A DNA stretch of 48,165 bases from a virus. Under the pieces are notes generated by a model that saw only the letters and a list, made by a program, of their open reading frames with translations, searched no databases and had not been told where the DNA came from. Both the position numbers and the translations under genes were made by a program. The DNA is taken from positions 1 to 48,165 of the IMG/VR virus record IMGVR_UViG_3300021168_000045. One strand, 5' to 3'. Shown here piece by piece: positions 36,641 to 45,747 of this stretch (positions within the stretch are counted from its first letter, which is position 1; each line of letters begins with the position of its first letter).

Positions 36641-37597
36641 TTACGGTCCGTTGGACCCAAACGTGGACTGCCACCTTGGACAAAAAGCACTCATTCTCAT
36701 GCGTGTCTTTTGTTTAATTGCGTCCGTATCGAAATCATCATCGAAACGGGTAGAAGGAGCTTCGCGGTTAAATACAGTAAGACTGGTCTTCTTCTTATCC
36801 GCGAAACCAAACCACGCACTGCCAGAAGTAAGATAGTGTCCGACGATAAACTTCAACTCTTCAGCAAGTAGAGAGTTAATAGTGTTATCGGCCGTGTAAG
36901 GTTGACCGCTCGATCCAAGAATTTCACGAGCGATAAAAATCAACTCCGGCGGAATCAACAAATACTTCATCTGAATTGCAATTGGCATCCCTTGATTATC
37001 AACCATGCGATTAGCATAGTTAACCATCAACTGAATACCAGCAACAGACAGATCAATATCCGTCGGTGGACGATTAGGATAAGTCCCAGCGGCACTGATA
37101 ATATTCGCTAGTCCCGGTCCGATATTAGTCGCCTGCGATCCACCAAGAAGATAGTGTTGATTATTAAACAAAGACTGCCCATCAAACGTAGTAACGTTCG
37201 CTGAGAATCCCTGATTAATAATATTCCAAGCAATAACTTCTTGCGTAAATCTCGTAGAACGTGCAAGTGACATTGGACCTTTTTGAATCAGTCCGTACTT
37301 ATCATCATCCCACAATTCTTTGGAAGTTCTAATTCCAAGAGAATACGTAAGATGAATTGCACGCTTGGAACCACCTTGTATCATGTCATTATAAGCCGTC
37401 GAGCTATTCTCCGGCTTTTCCTGAAGTGGAGGAAGTCCAGCCATTTCCAAGTCCTGCTCATACTCAGAATCTGACTTAACTTCATTAAAAAGCATTGGGT
37501 ATTCCTTCTCCCTCTGCTCGTATTCCGTGGCGTCGTTGTAAATCTTCCTCAGCCCCGGAGCCATTAGTTGTGCAAATTCTTGTCTAACTTGTGTCAT
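36641..37597 (-). CDS. major capsid protein (HK97-fold type), 318 aa
   Basis: The N-terminus (Phe-Ala-Gln-Leu-Met-Ala-Pro-Gly-Leu-Arg-Lys-Ile-Tyr) and the run Tyr-Ser-Leu-Gly-Ile-Arg-Thr-Ser-Lys-Glu-Leu-Trp-Asp-Asp near 85-100 match the Mu gpT-like major head family. A C-terminal β-rich domain holds Phe-Asp-Thr-Asp. No long N-terminal scaffold domain is present; separate head-assembly genes lie upstream in transcription. It is followed by a strong hairpin, as expected for the most abundant virion protein. Confidence 0.85.
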   Translation of the reverse strand: MTQVRQEFAQLMAPGLRKIYNDATEYEQREKEYPMLFNEVKSDSEYEQDLEMAGLPPLQEKPENSSTAYNDMIQGGSKRAIHLTYSLGIRTSKELWDDDKYGLIQKGPMSLARSTRFTQEVIAWNIINQGFSANVTTFDGQSLFNNQHYLLGGSQATNIGPGLANIISAAGTYPNRPPTDIDLSVAGIQLMVNYANRMVDNQGMPIAIQMKYLLIPPELIFIAREILGSSGQPYTADNTINSLLAEELKFIVGHYLTSGSAWFGFADKKKTSLTVFNREAPSTRFDDDFDTDAIKQKTRMRMSAFCPRWQSTFGSNGP

Positions 37598-37633
37598 GTT
37601 TAATTGCTCCTAAGTAAAGCTAAGACAGACTTA

Positions 37634-38263
37634 CTACGCCGCTGCATAGAATTGCGGTGCTACAACTACAACCTGGGCGCGATTGTTTACGATCGCACCG
37701 TCAATTGGATTCAGTCGAACAACTTGAATTGCGGTATTTGTACCAACAGTCGTCTTACCACGATCCAAATACATCGTACCACCAGCATCAATCGTTACAC
37801 CAAACTGCTTACCCACATCCGATTGAACCAATGTATAATCCGCAGCTACCGATCCAGTAGAATTATCCGCCTGAATCTCAAAGATCGTATCTTGATTAGC
37901 CAGTAGCACAAGAGTACGACCATCGGTGATTGGAGTACCAAGTGCAATGTTAACTGCATTCGGCTGATTAGGAACCGATCCATAAGTAGCAATCGCTCCT
38001 GTACCACCAATCTGACCAAAGTTAGTTGGCGCTCCCGCACCATTTGAAGCAAGGTTAGAAGCAGGAATATTACTCACGCCAAGAATACCATTGACATAAG
38101 TCGTACCATCCCATTGCTGAACATACCCAGCATTGAGTTGTACAAAAACTCCCGCTTTGAAAGTTTGTGAAGCCTTTTCAGGAATCCCATCAGTATGTGG
38201 AGTATTTCCTGAATCCGTAATGATTGGAATGATCGGTACATGTACTGTGAGATTCGCTGCCAT
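37634..38263 (-). CDS. putative capsid decoration protein, 209 aa
   Basis: A β-rich protein with Gly, Thr, Asn and Val, immediately upstream of the major capsid gene in transcription. The segment Gly-Val-Phe-Val-Gln-Leu-Asn-Ala-Gly-Tyr-Val-Gln-Gln-Trp-Asp-Gly is a typical β-tulip-like motif of small head-fibre or decoration proteins. There are no cysteines. The role follows from gene order. Confidence 0.6.
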   Translation of the reverse strand: MAANLTVHVPIIPIITDSGNTPHTDGIPEKASQTFKAGVFVQLNAGYVQQWDGTTYVNGILGVSNIPASNLASNGAGAPTNFGQIGGTGAIATYGSVPNQPNAVNIALGTPITDGRTLVLLANQDTIFEIQADNSTGSVAADYTLVQSDVGKQFGVTIDAGGTMYLDRGKTTVGTNTAIQVVRLNPIDGAIVNNRAQVVVVAPQFYAAA

Positions 38264-38279
38264 TTAACTTTCACCTCTT

Positions 38280-39158
38280 TTAGATAGTAACTTCAGGACT
38301 GTAAATCTTCAACTTACCTGCATTAGAATAGCGTTGATAATCTCCGGCTCTCGTTTGATCATTTTCGACCGGATTGCCATCTTTAACAAATACTTGCCCA
38401 TTAATATTCTCAGCATTTCCCATGTCAGATTCAAGAATAGCCTTAGCCGCCAAGTGTGCATTCTTAGGATCAACCATTGCTAACGCCCTAAGATGATTAC
38501 GACGAAGTTGACCAAAGTATTTAACTTTCTCGCACTTCATCAAAACAGTATCCGCAAATCTATACTGCCCATTCTCATCGGTCGTAATTGCCAATGTAAG
38601 TGAATTCTCAATTTCATCCGGTTTTACAAAATCCCATCCATTTGCTTTCATTGGTCCAAGTCTACGTGGATCACGATTAACCCAACGTGGAACATAATTG
38701 GTATCTTTAAGATCAACTTTCAAATAATCCGGCATCGAATGATCAACTGCTTCGATGGGGATATTAAGATCGAATACATCTTTTTCAGAAAGTTTTGAAA
38801 AATCAAGTTTCGCTGGTTTCTTAGGTGCAGAACCGACTTTAACACCTGAAACTTGCCCAGCAATCAATTGTCGAAGCATATTCTCAAGTTCAGAAATACG
38901 CTCAGTTGTTACTGTTTCCGTTGTTTGATTCTTTAGTGGTGATGTAGTTTCCGTTGTGATTGTATTTTTGACCCCAACTTTAGGTTGGAATGTCTGACCA
39001 ACTTTCTTCGACTCTTCTGAATCCTTAACAGCACCTCCCACTTCGGAAGTAATAGATTCAAGAATCTGACCAAAGTTCTTCTGGATTCCGTCATTTTGTT
39101 TATTCTCGATAAGTCTTGAGCTAAGATCAACTTTCTTTGGTTCTTCCTGGTTAGACAT
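38280..39158 (-). CDS. head assembly/scaffold-like protein, 292 aa
   Basis: The ATG at 39158 overlaps the previous stop and has GAGGA upstream; a longer N-terminus of five residues is rejected. Residues 1-110 are charged and Thr/Glu/Lys-rich, with a helix (90-105) typical of a scaffold. The second half is more compact, with Trp-Val-Asn-Arg-Asp-Pro-Arg-Arg and many Asp. The layout suggests a scaffolding or head-maturation protein. No protease Ser-His motif is visible. Confidence 0.55.
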   Translation of the reverse strand: MSNQEEPKKVDLSSRLIENKQNDGIQKNFGQILESITSEVGGAVKDSEESKKVGQTFQPKVGVKNTITTETTSPLKNQTTETVTTERISELENMLRQLIAGQVSGVKVGSAPKKPAKLDFSKLSEKDVFDLNIPIEAVDHSMPDYLKVDLKDTNYVPRWVNRDPRRLGPMKANGWDFVKPDEIENSLTLAITTDENGQYRFADTVLMKCEKVKYFGQLRRNHLRALAMVDPKNAHLAAKAILESDMGNAENINGQVFVKDGNPVENDQTRAGDYQRYSNAGKLKIYSPEVTI

Positions 39159-39849
39159 AATTTTGTTCCTCACTCAAGAGCTTACCATAGGTCTTTTCAT
39201 CATAACCAAAAGCTCTCGCTGCTTTCTTCTGTGCGTCGGTTAGTACAATATCTTTTTCCTGGTTCGTATTAGTTGAAGACGTTGTTGACGTTGTTGAAGC
39301 CGCAGCGAACTTAGACTTCAATTTTCCATCCGCGATATCCTGCATGTGATCAGCTAGTACGATTTTGTAACAATTCTTAATCGTTGCCGGGTCAGCTCTC
39401 GCTGTAATCGGCAAGCCATCAATATAACTATCAACCTTCTTTGCAAACTCACCATGATAATACGGAAACTTCTCATCATCAAAAATCTGTTTACGTACTA
39501 CGAGAGAAGTTGTATTAATCTGCGAATTAATTAACGGCTGAATCTGCATCTCCATTGCCTTCTTTGGATCAGTAACCCAAAGTTCATCAAGTTCTTCACC
39601 GTTCTTTTCGACTTTCTCAGCAAGTTCTTTTGCTTTCGCTGCCCGCTTCGCGGCATCCTGCTCATCAAGATAAGAACTCATCCTATCAAGAACTGCTGTT
39701 TTAGTCTTAAGTTCAGTAATAGAAGTATCAAGAGAATCGATCTTATCGAGCTTCGCCTTCACATCTTTTGGCTTAAGTTCGATTTCATCGTCTTTCTTCT
39801 CTTCTAGCTTCTTCTCAGGATCAACTTCGCTACTTTTCCACCACGGCAT
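39151..39849 (-). CDS. scaffold-like helical protein, 232 aa
   Basis: A highly charged coiled-coil protein: residues 8-80 are almost all Lys, Glu, Asp and Ala, with Leu in heptads. A compact middle and a Thr/Ser-rich linker near 185-200 lead to a Lys-rich C-terminal helix that could bind the capsid shell. Composition and position are those of a scaffolding protein. The next gene overlaps its stop. Confidence 0.6.
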   Translation of the reverse strand: MPWWKSSEVDPEKKLEEKKDDEIELKPKDVKAKLDKIDSLDTSITELKTKTAVLDRMSSYLDEQDAAKRAAKAKELAEKVEKNGEELDELWVTDPKKAMEMQIQPLINSQINTTSLVVRKQIFDDEKFPYYHGEFAKKVDSYIDGLPITARADPATIKNCYKIVLADHMQDIADGKLKSKFAAASTTSTTSSTNTNQEKDIVLTDAQKKAARAFGYDEKTYGKLLSEEQNYV

Positions 39850-39868
39850 ATCGCGCTCCTTCTAGATT

Positions 39869-40258
39869 TTAGTCTTCCGCTTCAATTCCAATATGAGCAT
39901 CGCCCGTATATCGAGTTTGCCCCATTGCTACTGCTTGTGGTACACCATAACTTTGATTTGCAAATCTTGTTTTTTGTATTTTTTGTTTTTCTTCTTCTGT
40001 TGGAATTCTAAGTTTATTTAACTCACTTGGTAAATTTAAAAGTTCAGTTGATAATTCTATTACACCTCTACATCTTCCAAGTTCTTCCTGAGTTAAATCT
40101 TTCTTATGTAAAAGTACAGTTGTAAATTCGTCAATTTCATTATTGAGGTACTCCACCACCAGCATTCCCACTTCCGACCGGAACCATTCCTCCAGCTTGT
40201 GGCGATTGTTGTGAAGTTTGTAAAGAAGCTCCACCGTTGGGTTTTTGTCCTGTTCCAT
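39869..40258 (-). CDS. hypothetical head gene overlapping portal, 129 aa
   Basis: A helical protein with Leu/Glu-rich helices. Its first 40 codons overlap the 3' end of the portal gene in another frame (119 bases). The overlapped residues still look like a proper helix, so the long start at 40258 is kept; AGGAG lies about 11 bases upstream. A later Met near residue 32 is the alternative. Position between portal and scaffold-like genes suggests head assembly. Confidence 0.6.
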   Translation of the reverse strand: MEQDKNPTVELLYKLHNNRHKLEEWFRSEVGMLVVEYLNNEIDEFTTVLLHKKDLTQEELGRCRGVIELSTELLNLPSELNKLRIPTEEEKQKIQKTRFANQSYGVPQAVAMGQTRYTGDAHIGIEAED

Positions 40259-42101
40259 TTATCTGCGCGCTCCTCTGTGTTTGTTGCTTCATTAAATCTG
40301 GAATCGGTACAAGTGCATTATCATCGGCATGACCAAAATTACGAAGTAGGCGTTTCATCAAAGTGTTCTTAGCTCTGAATTGAGCTTTGATATAGTCTAC
40401 TAACTCTGGCGGCGCTCCTTGTTGCATTACCGCCTGCATAAGTTGCAAATCCCCGGCATAGAGTCTCTCAAGAGTCGAAGTAAGAAGAATGTCGTTTTGT
40501 TTCTCCATCTCCCTATTCTGACTCGCCGTTGCTGGTCTAATTACGAGTCCCAACTTTCTCGACTTATATGACTCAAGTGCTGTTTTAAGTAACTCAGACC
40601 TGTCTCCGTAGGATCGAAGTCTCTTAGCACTGACTCCGAAATATGAATACAACCGTAGCACCTTTCGTCCAATGCGAACGTGGGCACTTCGCATATCTGA
40701 CATACGCAAATTATTTCGATTGTTTTGCTGTTGCATAACGATTGAAGTTCCTTGCGCTGAATACACGCCGCGTTTAGGATTAACGATTCCGCCACCAGCA
40801 CCTCCAATCGCAGGATCAACTCCTGAACGTTCTTTAGCTAGGGAAAGAGTCAACATCTCATCTTCAGTACCATATTGTAAAGCCCCTGCTCCAAACTGAA
40901 GTGGTTCTATTTCTCCTTGATCAGCAGGTAAGAAGCACCCTGGGAACAGTTGGATGATACTCGATAACTTAGAGTTCTTGTTGATTCTTCCGACGCCTGT
41001 TGTTGCAAAATGGCGGTTATCGGTGCGCCAATTATGCGTGGTACTAACCTCTCGCTGGTAGGACTCCAGCATCTCACAGAAACCATAACCGAAGTATGTG
41101 TCATCGTCATAAGCTAATTTAGCGTCCTCAAAAGGACATTCGTTTTCGGGGTAAGGATTTAGAAAGATACCTAAGATAGTATTAGTATTAAGATGATAGT
41201 TAGCAACTAATCTAAAGTTATCTTCACCCTTACTATACTTAAACCAACACTCTTCAATATCATACATCTCACCGACTTTTACTGGTTGTGTTTCTACTTT
41301 CTTCTGAGCTTCTTGCTGTTGGTCGAACTCAGACTGTTGGTCCGGGTGGCCAAGCACTTTATCAATTGCTTCCATAGCGTAAATCTCTGGATATTGTTTG
41401 AGATTCTTAAGTTCTCTCGTCGAAAGATGTTTGGTGTGGTAAAAGAAATCTGCATCATCCAACTTCTTCCATCGAGGATCAATTCCAAAATCGCTCAACG
41501 GAACATTCATCGGACGTGGACCATCTCGACGAACTATTGGTGGCTGAGTATAAGTTAACTTACCACCATTCTCAGAACCGCCACCAAGATGTGCATATGA
41601 TCTCTCAGTTACGTATTCCCACGGAAATTTAAAAATCCCCGTTCCATAACGAATAGCTGAGCTAAAACCAGTTTCCTCGACGTGATAAAGATCAAGTTCA
41701 TCAGGTTCATAGGAAGCATCAGTTAAAAACTCCTCGATCATATCTTTCTGACGTTCGCCACTCATGTCTGAATCTTCATCAAAATTGCCGAGTAACTTAG
41801 CTTTGTATAAATCATCCTGTGCGTAAATTGCCATTACGCGCGAAAGAAGCTCGTCAGCGTGTGTGGCTGCAAGTTGTATAACTAAGTTAGATGCTCCTGG
41901 CCACGGCCAGCTACGAGTTTCCTCTGCTGGAACTCCACGATAAATTCGTACCCACTTCGGCATTAACTCTTCTCTAATACCACGAGTTTTTGCCTTCAAA
42001 AACTTAACCATCTCCTCTACATAGAGCAGTAATTCTCCATACTCGGCTGAACCGAATGTATCTTTATTGATTAACTTAGGAACTGGAAAATTACCACTCA
42101 T
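40140..42101 (-). CDS. portal protein, 653 aa
   Basis: Length, position just after the terminase block and readable helices fit a podovirus-type portal. The N-terminal region holds Trp-Pro-Trp-Pro-Gly-Ala-Ser-Asn-Leu, a pattern common in portals of this size. It is followed by an acidic stretch, a β-rich wing near 170-340, and an α-helical crown near 470-600. The last 50 residues are Gly/Gln/Ser-rich. It forms the dodecameric ring for DNA packaging and exit. Confidence 0.85.
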   Translation of the reverse strand: MSGNFPVPKLINKDTFGSAEYGELLLYVEEMVKFLKAKTRGIREELMPKWVRIYRGVPAEETRSWPWPGASNLVIQLAATHADELLSRVMAIYAQDDLYKAKLLGNFDEDSDMSGERQKDMIEEFLTDASYEPDELDLYHVEETGFSSAIRYGTGIFKFPWEYVTERSYAHLGGGSENGGKLTYTQPPIVRRDGPRPMNVPLSDFGIDPRWKKLDDADFFYHTKHLSTRELKNLKQYPEIYAMEAIDKVLGHPDQQSEFDQQQEAQKKVETQPVKVGEMYDIEECWFKYSKGEDNFRLVANYHLNTNTILGIFLNPYPENECPFEDAKLAYDDDTYFGYGFCEMLESYQREVSTTHNWRTDNRHFATTGVGRINKNSKLSSIIQLFPGCFLPADQGEIEPLQFGAGALQYGTEDEMLTLSLAKERSGVDPAIGGAGGGIVNPKRGVYSAQGTSIVMQQQNNRNNLRMSDMRSAHVRIGRKVLRLYSYFGVSAKRLRSYGDRSELLKTALESYKSRKLGLVIRPATASQNREMEKQNDILLTSTLERLYAGDLQLMQAVMQQGAPPELVDYIKAQFRAKNTLMKRLLRNFGHADDNALVPIPDLMKQQTQRSAQINGTGQKPNGGASLQTSQQSPQAGGMVPVGSGNAGGGVPQ

Positions 42102-42115
42102 TGTAGATTTTGTCC

Positions 42116-42508
42116 TTACTGTTGTAGTTCAGTGTTGACCACTGGTTCTGGAACTGGATTCAAATCCGCCGCAGCTACTTCCGGCGATTCAGGGTTGGTA
42201 TCTTGTTCAGGAAGTTTAACAAGCTGATCAAAAACAGAAACAAGACTTTCGAGTGTAGAAAGCGTTGCATGATCCTGACCAGGATTCGTTTTACGTTCTC
42301 CAACAGATGTAGCTGCATCATAAATTAGAGTTTTCGTAACTTGAAAAAGTTCTTCTGAATTCTGTACGCCTTGATCAAAGTATCCAGCTTGAATCTTTTC
42401 GTACAATTTCAAGTACGGATTTTTTGGCGCCTGCACTCCATCCGCATGTGGATGACCTTCGTTACCACTAACTGCCACAAACTCAACCTTAGAATCTTGA
42501 TTTGGCAT
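42116..42508 (-). CDS. hypothetical protein, 130 aa
   Basis: Acidic. The N-terminus holds Gly-Asn-Glu-Gly-His-Pro-His-Ala-Asp, followed by helices (residues 30-100) and a Pro/Glu-rich C-terminal tail. There are no cysteines. It lies two bases from the previous gene and just before the portal. Role unknown; a portal or scaffold helper would be a guess. Confidence 0.65.
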   Translation of the reverse strand: MPNQDSKVEFVAVSGNEGHPHADGVQAPKNPYLKLYEKIQAGYFDQGVQNSEELFQVTKTLIYDAATSVGERKTNPGQDHATLSTLESLVSVFDQLVKLPEQDTNPESPEVAAADLNPVPEPVVNTELQQ

Positions 42509-42510
42509 TT

Positions 42511-43101
42511 TTACCTCGATACCAAGATGTTACCAGTTTCCGTAACTGCGACGTTGGAGGTTGGATTAACTGGAGCTGGCTGAAGAGGCACTGAAGGTTC
42601 GGGAGTTGCGGTTAAACTACCAGTAATTCCAGAAGAAGCCGCTGCAAGAGTATGAGCACCTAAAGTTAGTGCCGGTGCAGGATTTACAATCGGAACTGGT
42701 TGTAGTGTGGTGATGTTACTTAGACCAATCTGTGTAAACGAAGTCGCACCAGTTACAAGTGCGCTCAATGCATTTTGCGTAGTTTCCAATCCCGCAGTCG
42801 CTAGAATCTTCGTGATCCCCAAACCTTGAAGCGCCAAAACCTGTGCAACTTTAGTCGCAAAAGGAGCAGAACTCGCCCCAATTGCTTGTTCCTGGGCTTC
42901 GATTTGAAGATAGGTTGTTAGTGCAACTTGCTCCGCTGCATCAATTGCCTGTGAAACATTTGCCGGTAGAAACCTATCGATTAAAGGCTTCTCCGCAACT
43001 GCTACGTTAATTTCCACATTAATTACCTTCTCGATAAACTTACCAATCCCAGTAAGAATATGTTCAAAAGTATTCTGCTTTACTACAGGGGGTGTTGACA
43101 T
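42511..43101 (-). CDS. hypothetical Ala/Thr-rich protein, 196 aa
   Basis: N-terminal helix (1-60, with Ile-Asn-Val-Ala-Val-Ala), then an Ala/Leu-rich helical part (60-135) and a Pro/Thr/Val-rich disordered tail (140-196). The central helices have mixed hydrophobic faces but no clear membrane span. No family recognised. It lies in the terminase-portal interval. Confidence 0.65.
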   Translation of the reverse strand: MSTPPVVKQNTFEHILTGIGKFIEKVINVEINVAVAEKPLIDRFLPANVSQAIDAAEQVALTTYLQIEAQEQAIGASSAPFATKVAQVLALQGLGITKILATAGLETTQNALSALVTGATSFTQIGLSNITTLQPVPIVNPAPALTLGAHTLAAASSGITGSLTATPEPSVPLQPAPVNPTSNVAVTETGNILVSR

Positions 43102-43112
43102 TTTCGCGCTCC

Positions 43113-43208
43113 TTATGCTGGTACAGGTTTATTAGGATCAGAACCTCTTGGATCAGGAGTATTTGGGTCTGGTCCACTTGGTTCAACTGGTTTATTCGGA
43201 TCGCCCAT
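43113..43208 (-). CDS. 31-aa proline-rich peptide
   Basis: The ATG at 43208 is adjacent to the previous stop and preceded by GAGGTGG. The 31 residues are built of Asp-Pro-Asn-Lys-Pro, Gly-Pro-Asp-Pro-Asn-Thr-Pro and Asp-Pro-Arg-Gly-Ser-Asp-Pro units, and Asp-Pro-Asn-Lys-Pro-Val occurs twice. A rigid extended linker-like peptide is expected. The very strong ribosome site supports expression. Confidence 0.65.
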   Translation of the reverse strand: MGDPNKPVEPSGPDPNTPDPRGSDPNKPVPA

Positions 43209-43529
43209 TTACCACCTCATTCCAGAATTAAAAGCTGCTTCAACTGCTGATTTCGTTGCGTGGAACATTGCGTGTCCATGAATCTTTTCCGTGAAATAAG
43301 CCACAACCAAAGCTATAACTCCACCTAAAAGTGCAATTGCTATTGCTTGCATTCGATCATCATATTTCTTTTTATCTTCTTCGCGCTTACTCCAGATTCC
43401 CATAAAGGTTGAGAATTTTTTATCCAATCCCGGATTATCATCACTTCCATCACCTTTTAAAATAACCTCCATCTCATCCACCTTGTCTCGTAATCTCGCT
43501 ACTTCAATATCGAGTTTGGTAATTACCAT
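43209..43529 (-). CDS. coiled-coil plus one-helix membrane protein, holin-like, 106 aa
   Basis: Residues 1-55 are a charged coiled coil (Leu-Asp-Ile-Glu-Val-Ala-Arg-Leu-Arg). A hydrophobic helix at about 62-80 (Ile-Ala-Ile-Ala-Leu-Leu-Gly-Gly-Val-Ile-Ala-Leu-Val-Val) follows, then a short tail with His. Such coiled-coil/one-span proteins are often called XhlA-like or holin-like. No endolysin is adjacent, so lysis is only a possibility. Confidence 0.55.
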   Translation of the reverse strand: MVITKLDIEVARLRDKVDEMEVILKGDGSDDNPGLDKKFSTFMGIWSKREEDKKKYDDRMQAIAIALLGGVIALVVAYFTEKIHGHAMFHATKSAVEAAFNSGMRW

Positions 43530-43583
43530 AAGGCTCTCCCAGAGAGATGAACAAGATCGCAGTAATAGGGAAAGTAATACAAT

Positions 43584-45419
43584 TTAAGCCCGTGCTTGTG
43601 CACGCATAAAACGTTGTTTTTGCATATTCATATATGCTTCAATTTCTACATCGTCAACTTCTTGAAATTTCCAAATCTGTGTACCATAACCTAGAGTATC
43701 GAGAATGTCTACTAGACCACCTTTGTTTCCATATTTCTCAATTTCTTCAAGAAGCTCAGCGCAGTCGTTAGTGTTAACGTAAAACTCTCGACGTTCTACA
43801 ATTGGAATGAAAGAATCTATTCGTTCGATTTTTGCATTCTCTGTATTGCTAGACTTCAAATCCGCAAATCTAATATACTCGATTCCTTCCCATTCTTTCT
43901 TTCCCTTGTTGACCGTGATAAAATATTCCAAGTGAAATTTAAGGTATTTCTGCGCGCCCACGGTTTCAATATGAATCGTAGTAATTTTAAAAGCGAGGGC
44001 GAGTTTAAAGATCGTACTAACAAACTCCTCAATAGCACAGGCTTTAGCCCATTGTTTAAGAAGATATACTCTTCTTCGATCTTGCCTGACTCCAGTAATC
44101 GTAATTGCGTGGCGACACCGACCTTTATTACCGGAATGGTTAGGATCAATAACCATATATCGTTGGAGGTTACGAGGGAAAATGTCTTCATCAACATCAC
44201 CTTGATTTACACGATGGCGGATTTTTTTGCGCGTGGGACGTTTTTCTTCGCGCTGGAAGATTGTATTGGATTCATCGTCAACATACTCGAAGTATTTTAA
44301 GTCGCCGGCGTTGAATTTGCACTTTTCGGGATTAACCGGGTAATTGAGAAATTGACAACTAAAAAGATAGGTACCTAACCTTCTTTGGTATCGTGCAAGT
44401 TTGAGAAGGTTGAAGGCTTCAGGAAAAATTGGTTCTCCATATTTGTGTAAGGCACAGCATCCACCAAGCGCAGAGTGGGTAATGAAATTGAAATCTGGTT
44501 CTTCAGCACGAATGTGGGAATTTAGGTCTTTGTAACTCCATCTATTTCCGACCACCAATTCATCGAAATCTCTACCTGCATCTTTGGAATCTGCATCCAT
44601 TGCACCTACAAGTAACTTATGATATTCGATCGTATCATTCATTACCGTTTCAGATTTAAGCGCATCCTTACCAACTAAATCATCTTCGATACAAAAATCG
44701 TAGTGTGTAGATTGAAGTGCTCCACCGACACCAATGAAGTCGTAAGTTCCTTCACCGTTTGCTCTTCCAGCAAGGGTTCTAAGTTGGTGAAGACTTTCGT
44801 TGGTCCACACGCAACTGGCATCTGGTAAGACTTCTTCAAACAAATTACGAAAGAACCCATTGTTTTCATAATGATTACGAACGCGCTTTCCTAGTTTCTG
44901 GGCATTCTTTGTAATTTCGGAACAGAGAAGAATACGAATATCACGTTGATGCGCACGCTTCATCCACATTATGTAGAGATCAGCGTTTTGTCCGCAGGCA
45001 GCATAAATCTTCCTGATGAACTCTTCATCCTCTTCACTAAACGGAAGTGCCCGCCACATTGGAAATGCTTCGCTATAGATTGTGGATTTGAAGTGATCAC
45101 GCGGAATCTCGATAACTTCTTTAAGGCCGTCTTTCATAACGGCCATGCACATTTGGAAGTGGAGATTTTTACGTGGGTCGGGGTTTAGTTGAAGTTTGTT
45201 CTTTTGAAGAACTTGAACGGCGAAGTAGAAGAGGTTGGCAAAAGAGTTAACGCGAAAGACTTTCTTCTTGAGCTTTGCATCGGTTATTGTATTTGTTGGA
45301 ATTAACTTCCATGAATTAATAACCGACCGTGGAACATAGTAACCCCCGAGAGAGTTTTGTTCTAACTCTTCCTCGCGCTGTATCGCGTCGTAGACTTGAT
45401 TCTCAACGGGGGTTAGCAT
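43584..45419 (-). CDS. terL: terminase large subunit, 611 aa
   Basis: ATPase and nuclease of DNA packaging. A Walker A-like Glu-Ile-Pro-Arg-Asp-His-Phe-Lys-Ser-Thr (104-113) has Arg107 and Lys111, as in terminases with a deviant P-loop. Walker B is Asp-Phe-Cys-Ile-Glu-Asp-Asp-Leu (241-248). An RNase H-like nuclease begins at Met-Val-Ile-Asp-Pro-Asn-His-Ser-Gly with Asp425. Length is normal. It works with the small terminase at 45748-46389 to pump DNA through the portal. The start codon abuts the previous stop. Confidence 0.95.
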   Translation of the reverse strand: MLTPVENQVYDAIQREEELEQNSLGGYYVPRSVINSWKLIPTNTITDAKLKKKVFRVNSFANLFYFAVQVLQKNKLQLNPDPRKNLHFQMCMAVMKDGLKEVIEIPRDHFKSTIYSEAFPMWRALPFSEEDEEFIRKIYAACGQNADLYIMWMKRAHQRDIRILLCSEITKNAQKLGKRVRNHYENNGFFRNLFEEVLPDASCVWTNESLHQLRTLAGRANGEGTYDFIGVGGALQSTHYDFCIEDDLVGKDALKSETVMNDTIEYHKLLVGAMDADSKDAGRDFDELVVGNRWSYKDLNSHIRAEEPDFNFITHSALGGCCALHKYGEPIFPEAFNLLKLARYQRRLGTYLFSCQFLNYPVNPEKCKFNAGDLKYFEYVDDESNTIFQREEKRPTRKKIRHRVNQGDVDEDIFPRNLQRYMVIDPNHSGNKGRCRHAITITGVRQDRRRVYLLKQWAKACAIEEFVSTIFKLALAFKITTIHIETVGAQKYLKFHLEYFITVNKGKKEWEGIEYIRFADLKSSNTENAKIERIDSFIPIVERREFYVNTNDCAELLEEIEKYGNKGGLVDILDTLGYGTQIWKFQEVDDVEIEAYMNMQKQRFMRAQARA

Positions 45420-45623
45420 TTAGTTTTGTTTTAGTCCTAGTTTTGAAATTTCCCACGTTCCTGAACATCCACTTCCATTACAACAATCATCAGTTTGAAT
45501 ATCACAACAAGTTGGACATTTCTGAGGTGGAAGTGGTGCTGGCATTCCAGGGCCAGCGAAAAGAGAATGAACACTAAAGATTAAACTTGAGATTAGTAAA
45601 ATCTTAACAATCATTCTTTTCAT
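45420..45623 (-). CDS. secreted Cys-rich small protein, 67 aa
   Basis: Residues 1-23 are a signal peptide (Met-Lys-Arg-Met, Ile-Val-Lys-Ile-Leu-Leu-Ile-Ser core, then Leu-Phe-Ala). The mature part has Pro-rich residues, then Cys-Pro-Thr-Cys-Cys and Cys-Cys-Asn-Gly-Ser-Gly-Cys, seven cysteines probably in disulfides. It sits directly before the large terminase. A secreted product from the terminase block is unusual. Confidence 0.75.
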   Translation of the reverse strand: MKRMIVKILLISSLIFSVHSLFAGPGMPAPLPPQKCPTCCDIQTDDCCNGSGCSGTWEISKLGLKQN

Positions 45624-45632
45624 GATTAATCC

Positions 45633-45734
45633 TCAGTAAGAATAATCATCGCAAGTACAACCAGTTCCACCGAACATCCAATCACACCAAACTTGCTCTG
45701 CGAACATCTGCATTGCCATCATTGCATCTACCAT
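45633..45734 (-). CDS. 33-aa Met/Cys-rich peptide
   Basis: AAGGAG is seven bases before the ATG at 45734. The peptide starts with a Met-rich helix (Met-Val-Asp-Ala-Met-Met-Ala-Met) and ends with Gly-Thr-Gly-Cys-Thr-Cys-Asp-Asp. It lies between the small terminase and the secreted Cys-rich gene. The consensus ribosome site supports it; function unknown. Confidence 0.65.
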   Translation of the reverse strand: MVDAMMAMQMFAEQVWCDWMFGGTGCTCDDYSY

Positions 45735-45747
45735 GATACGCTCCTTT

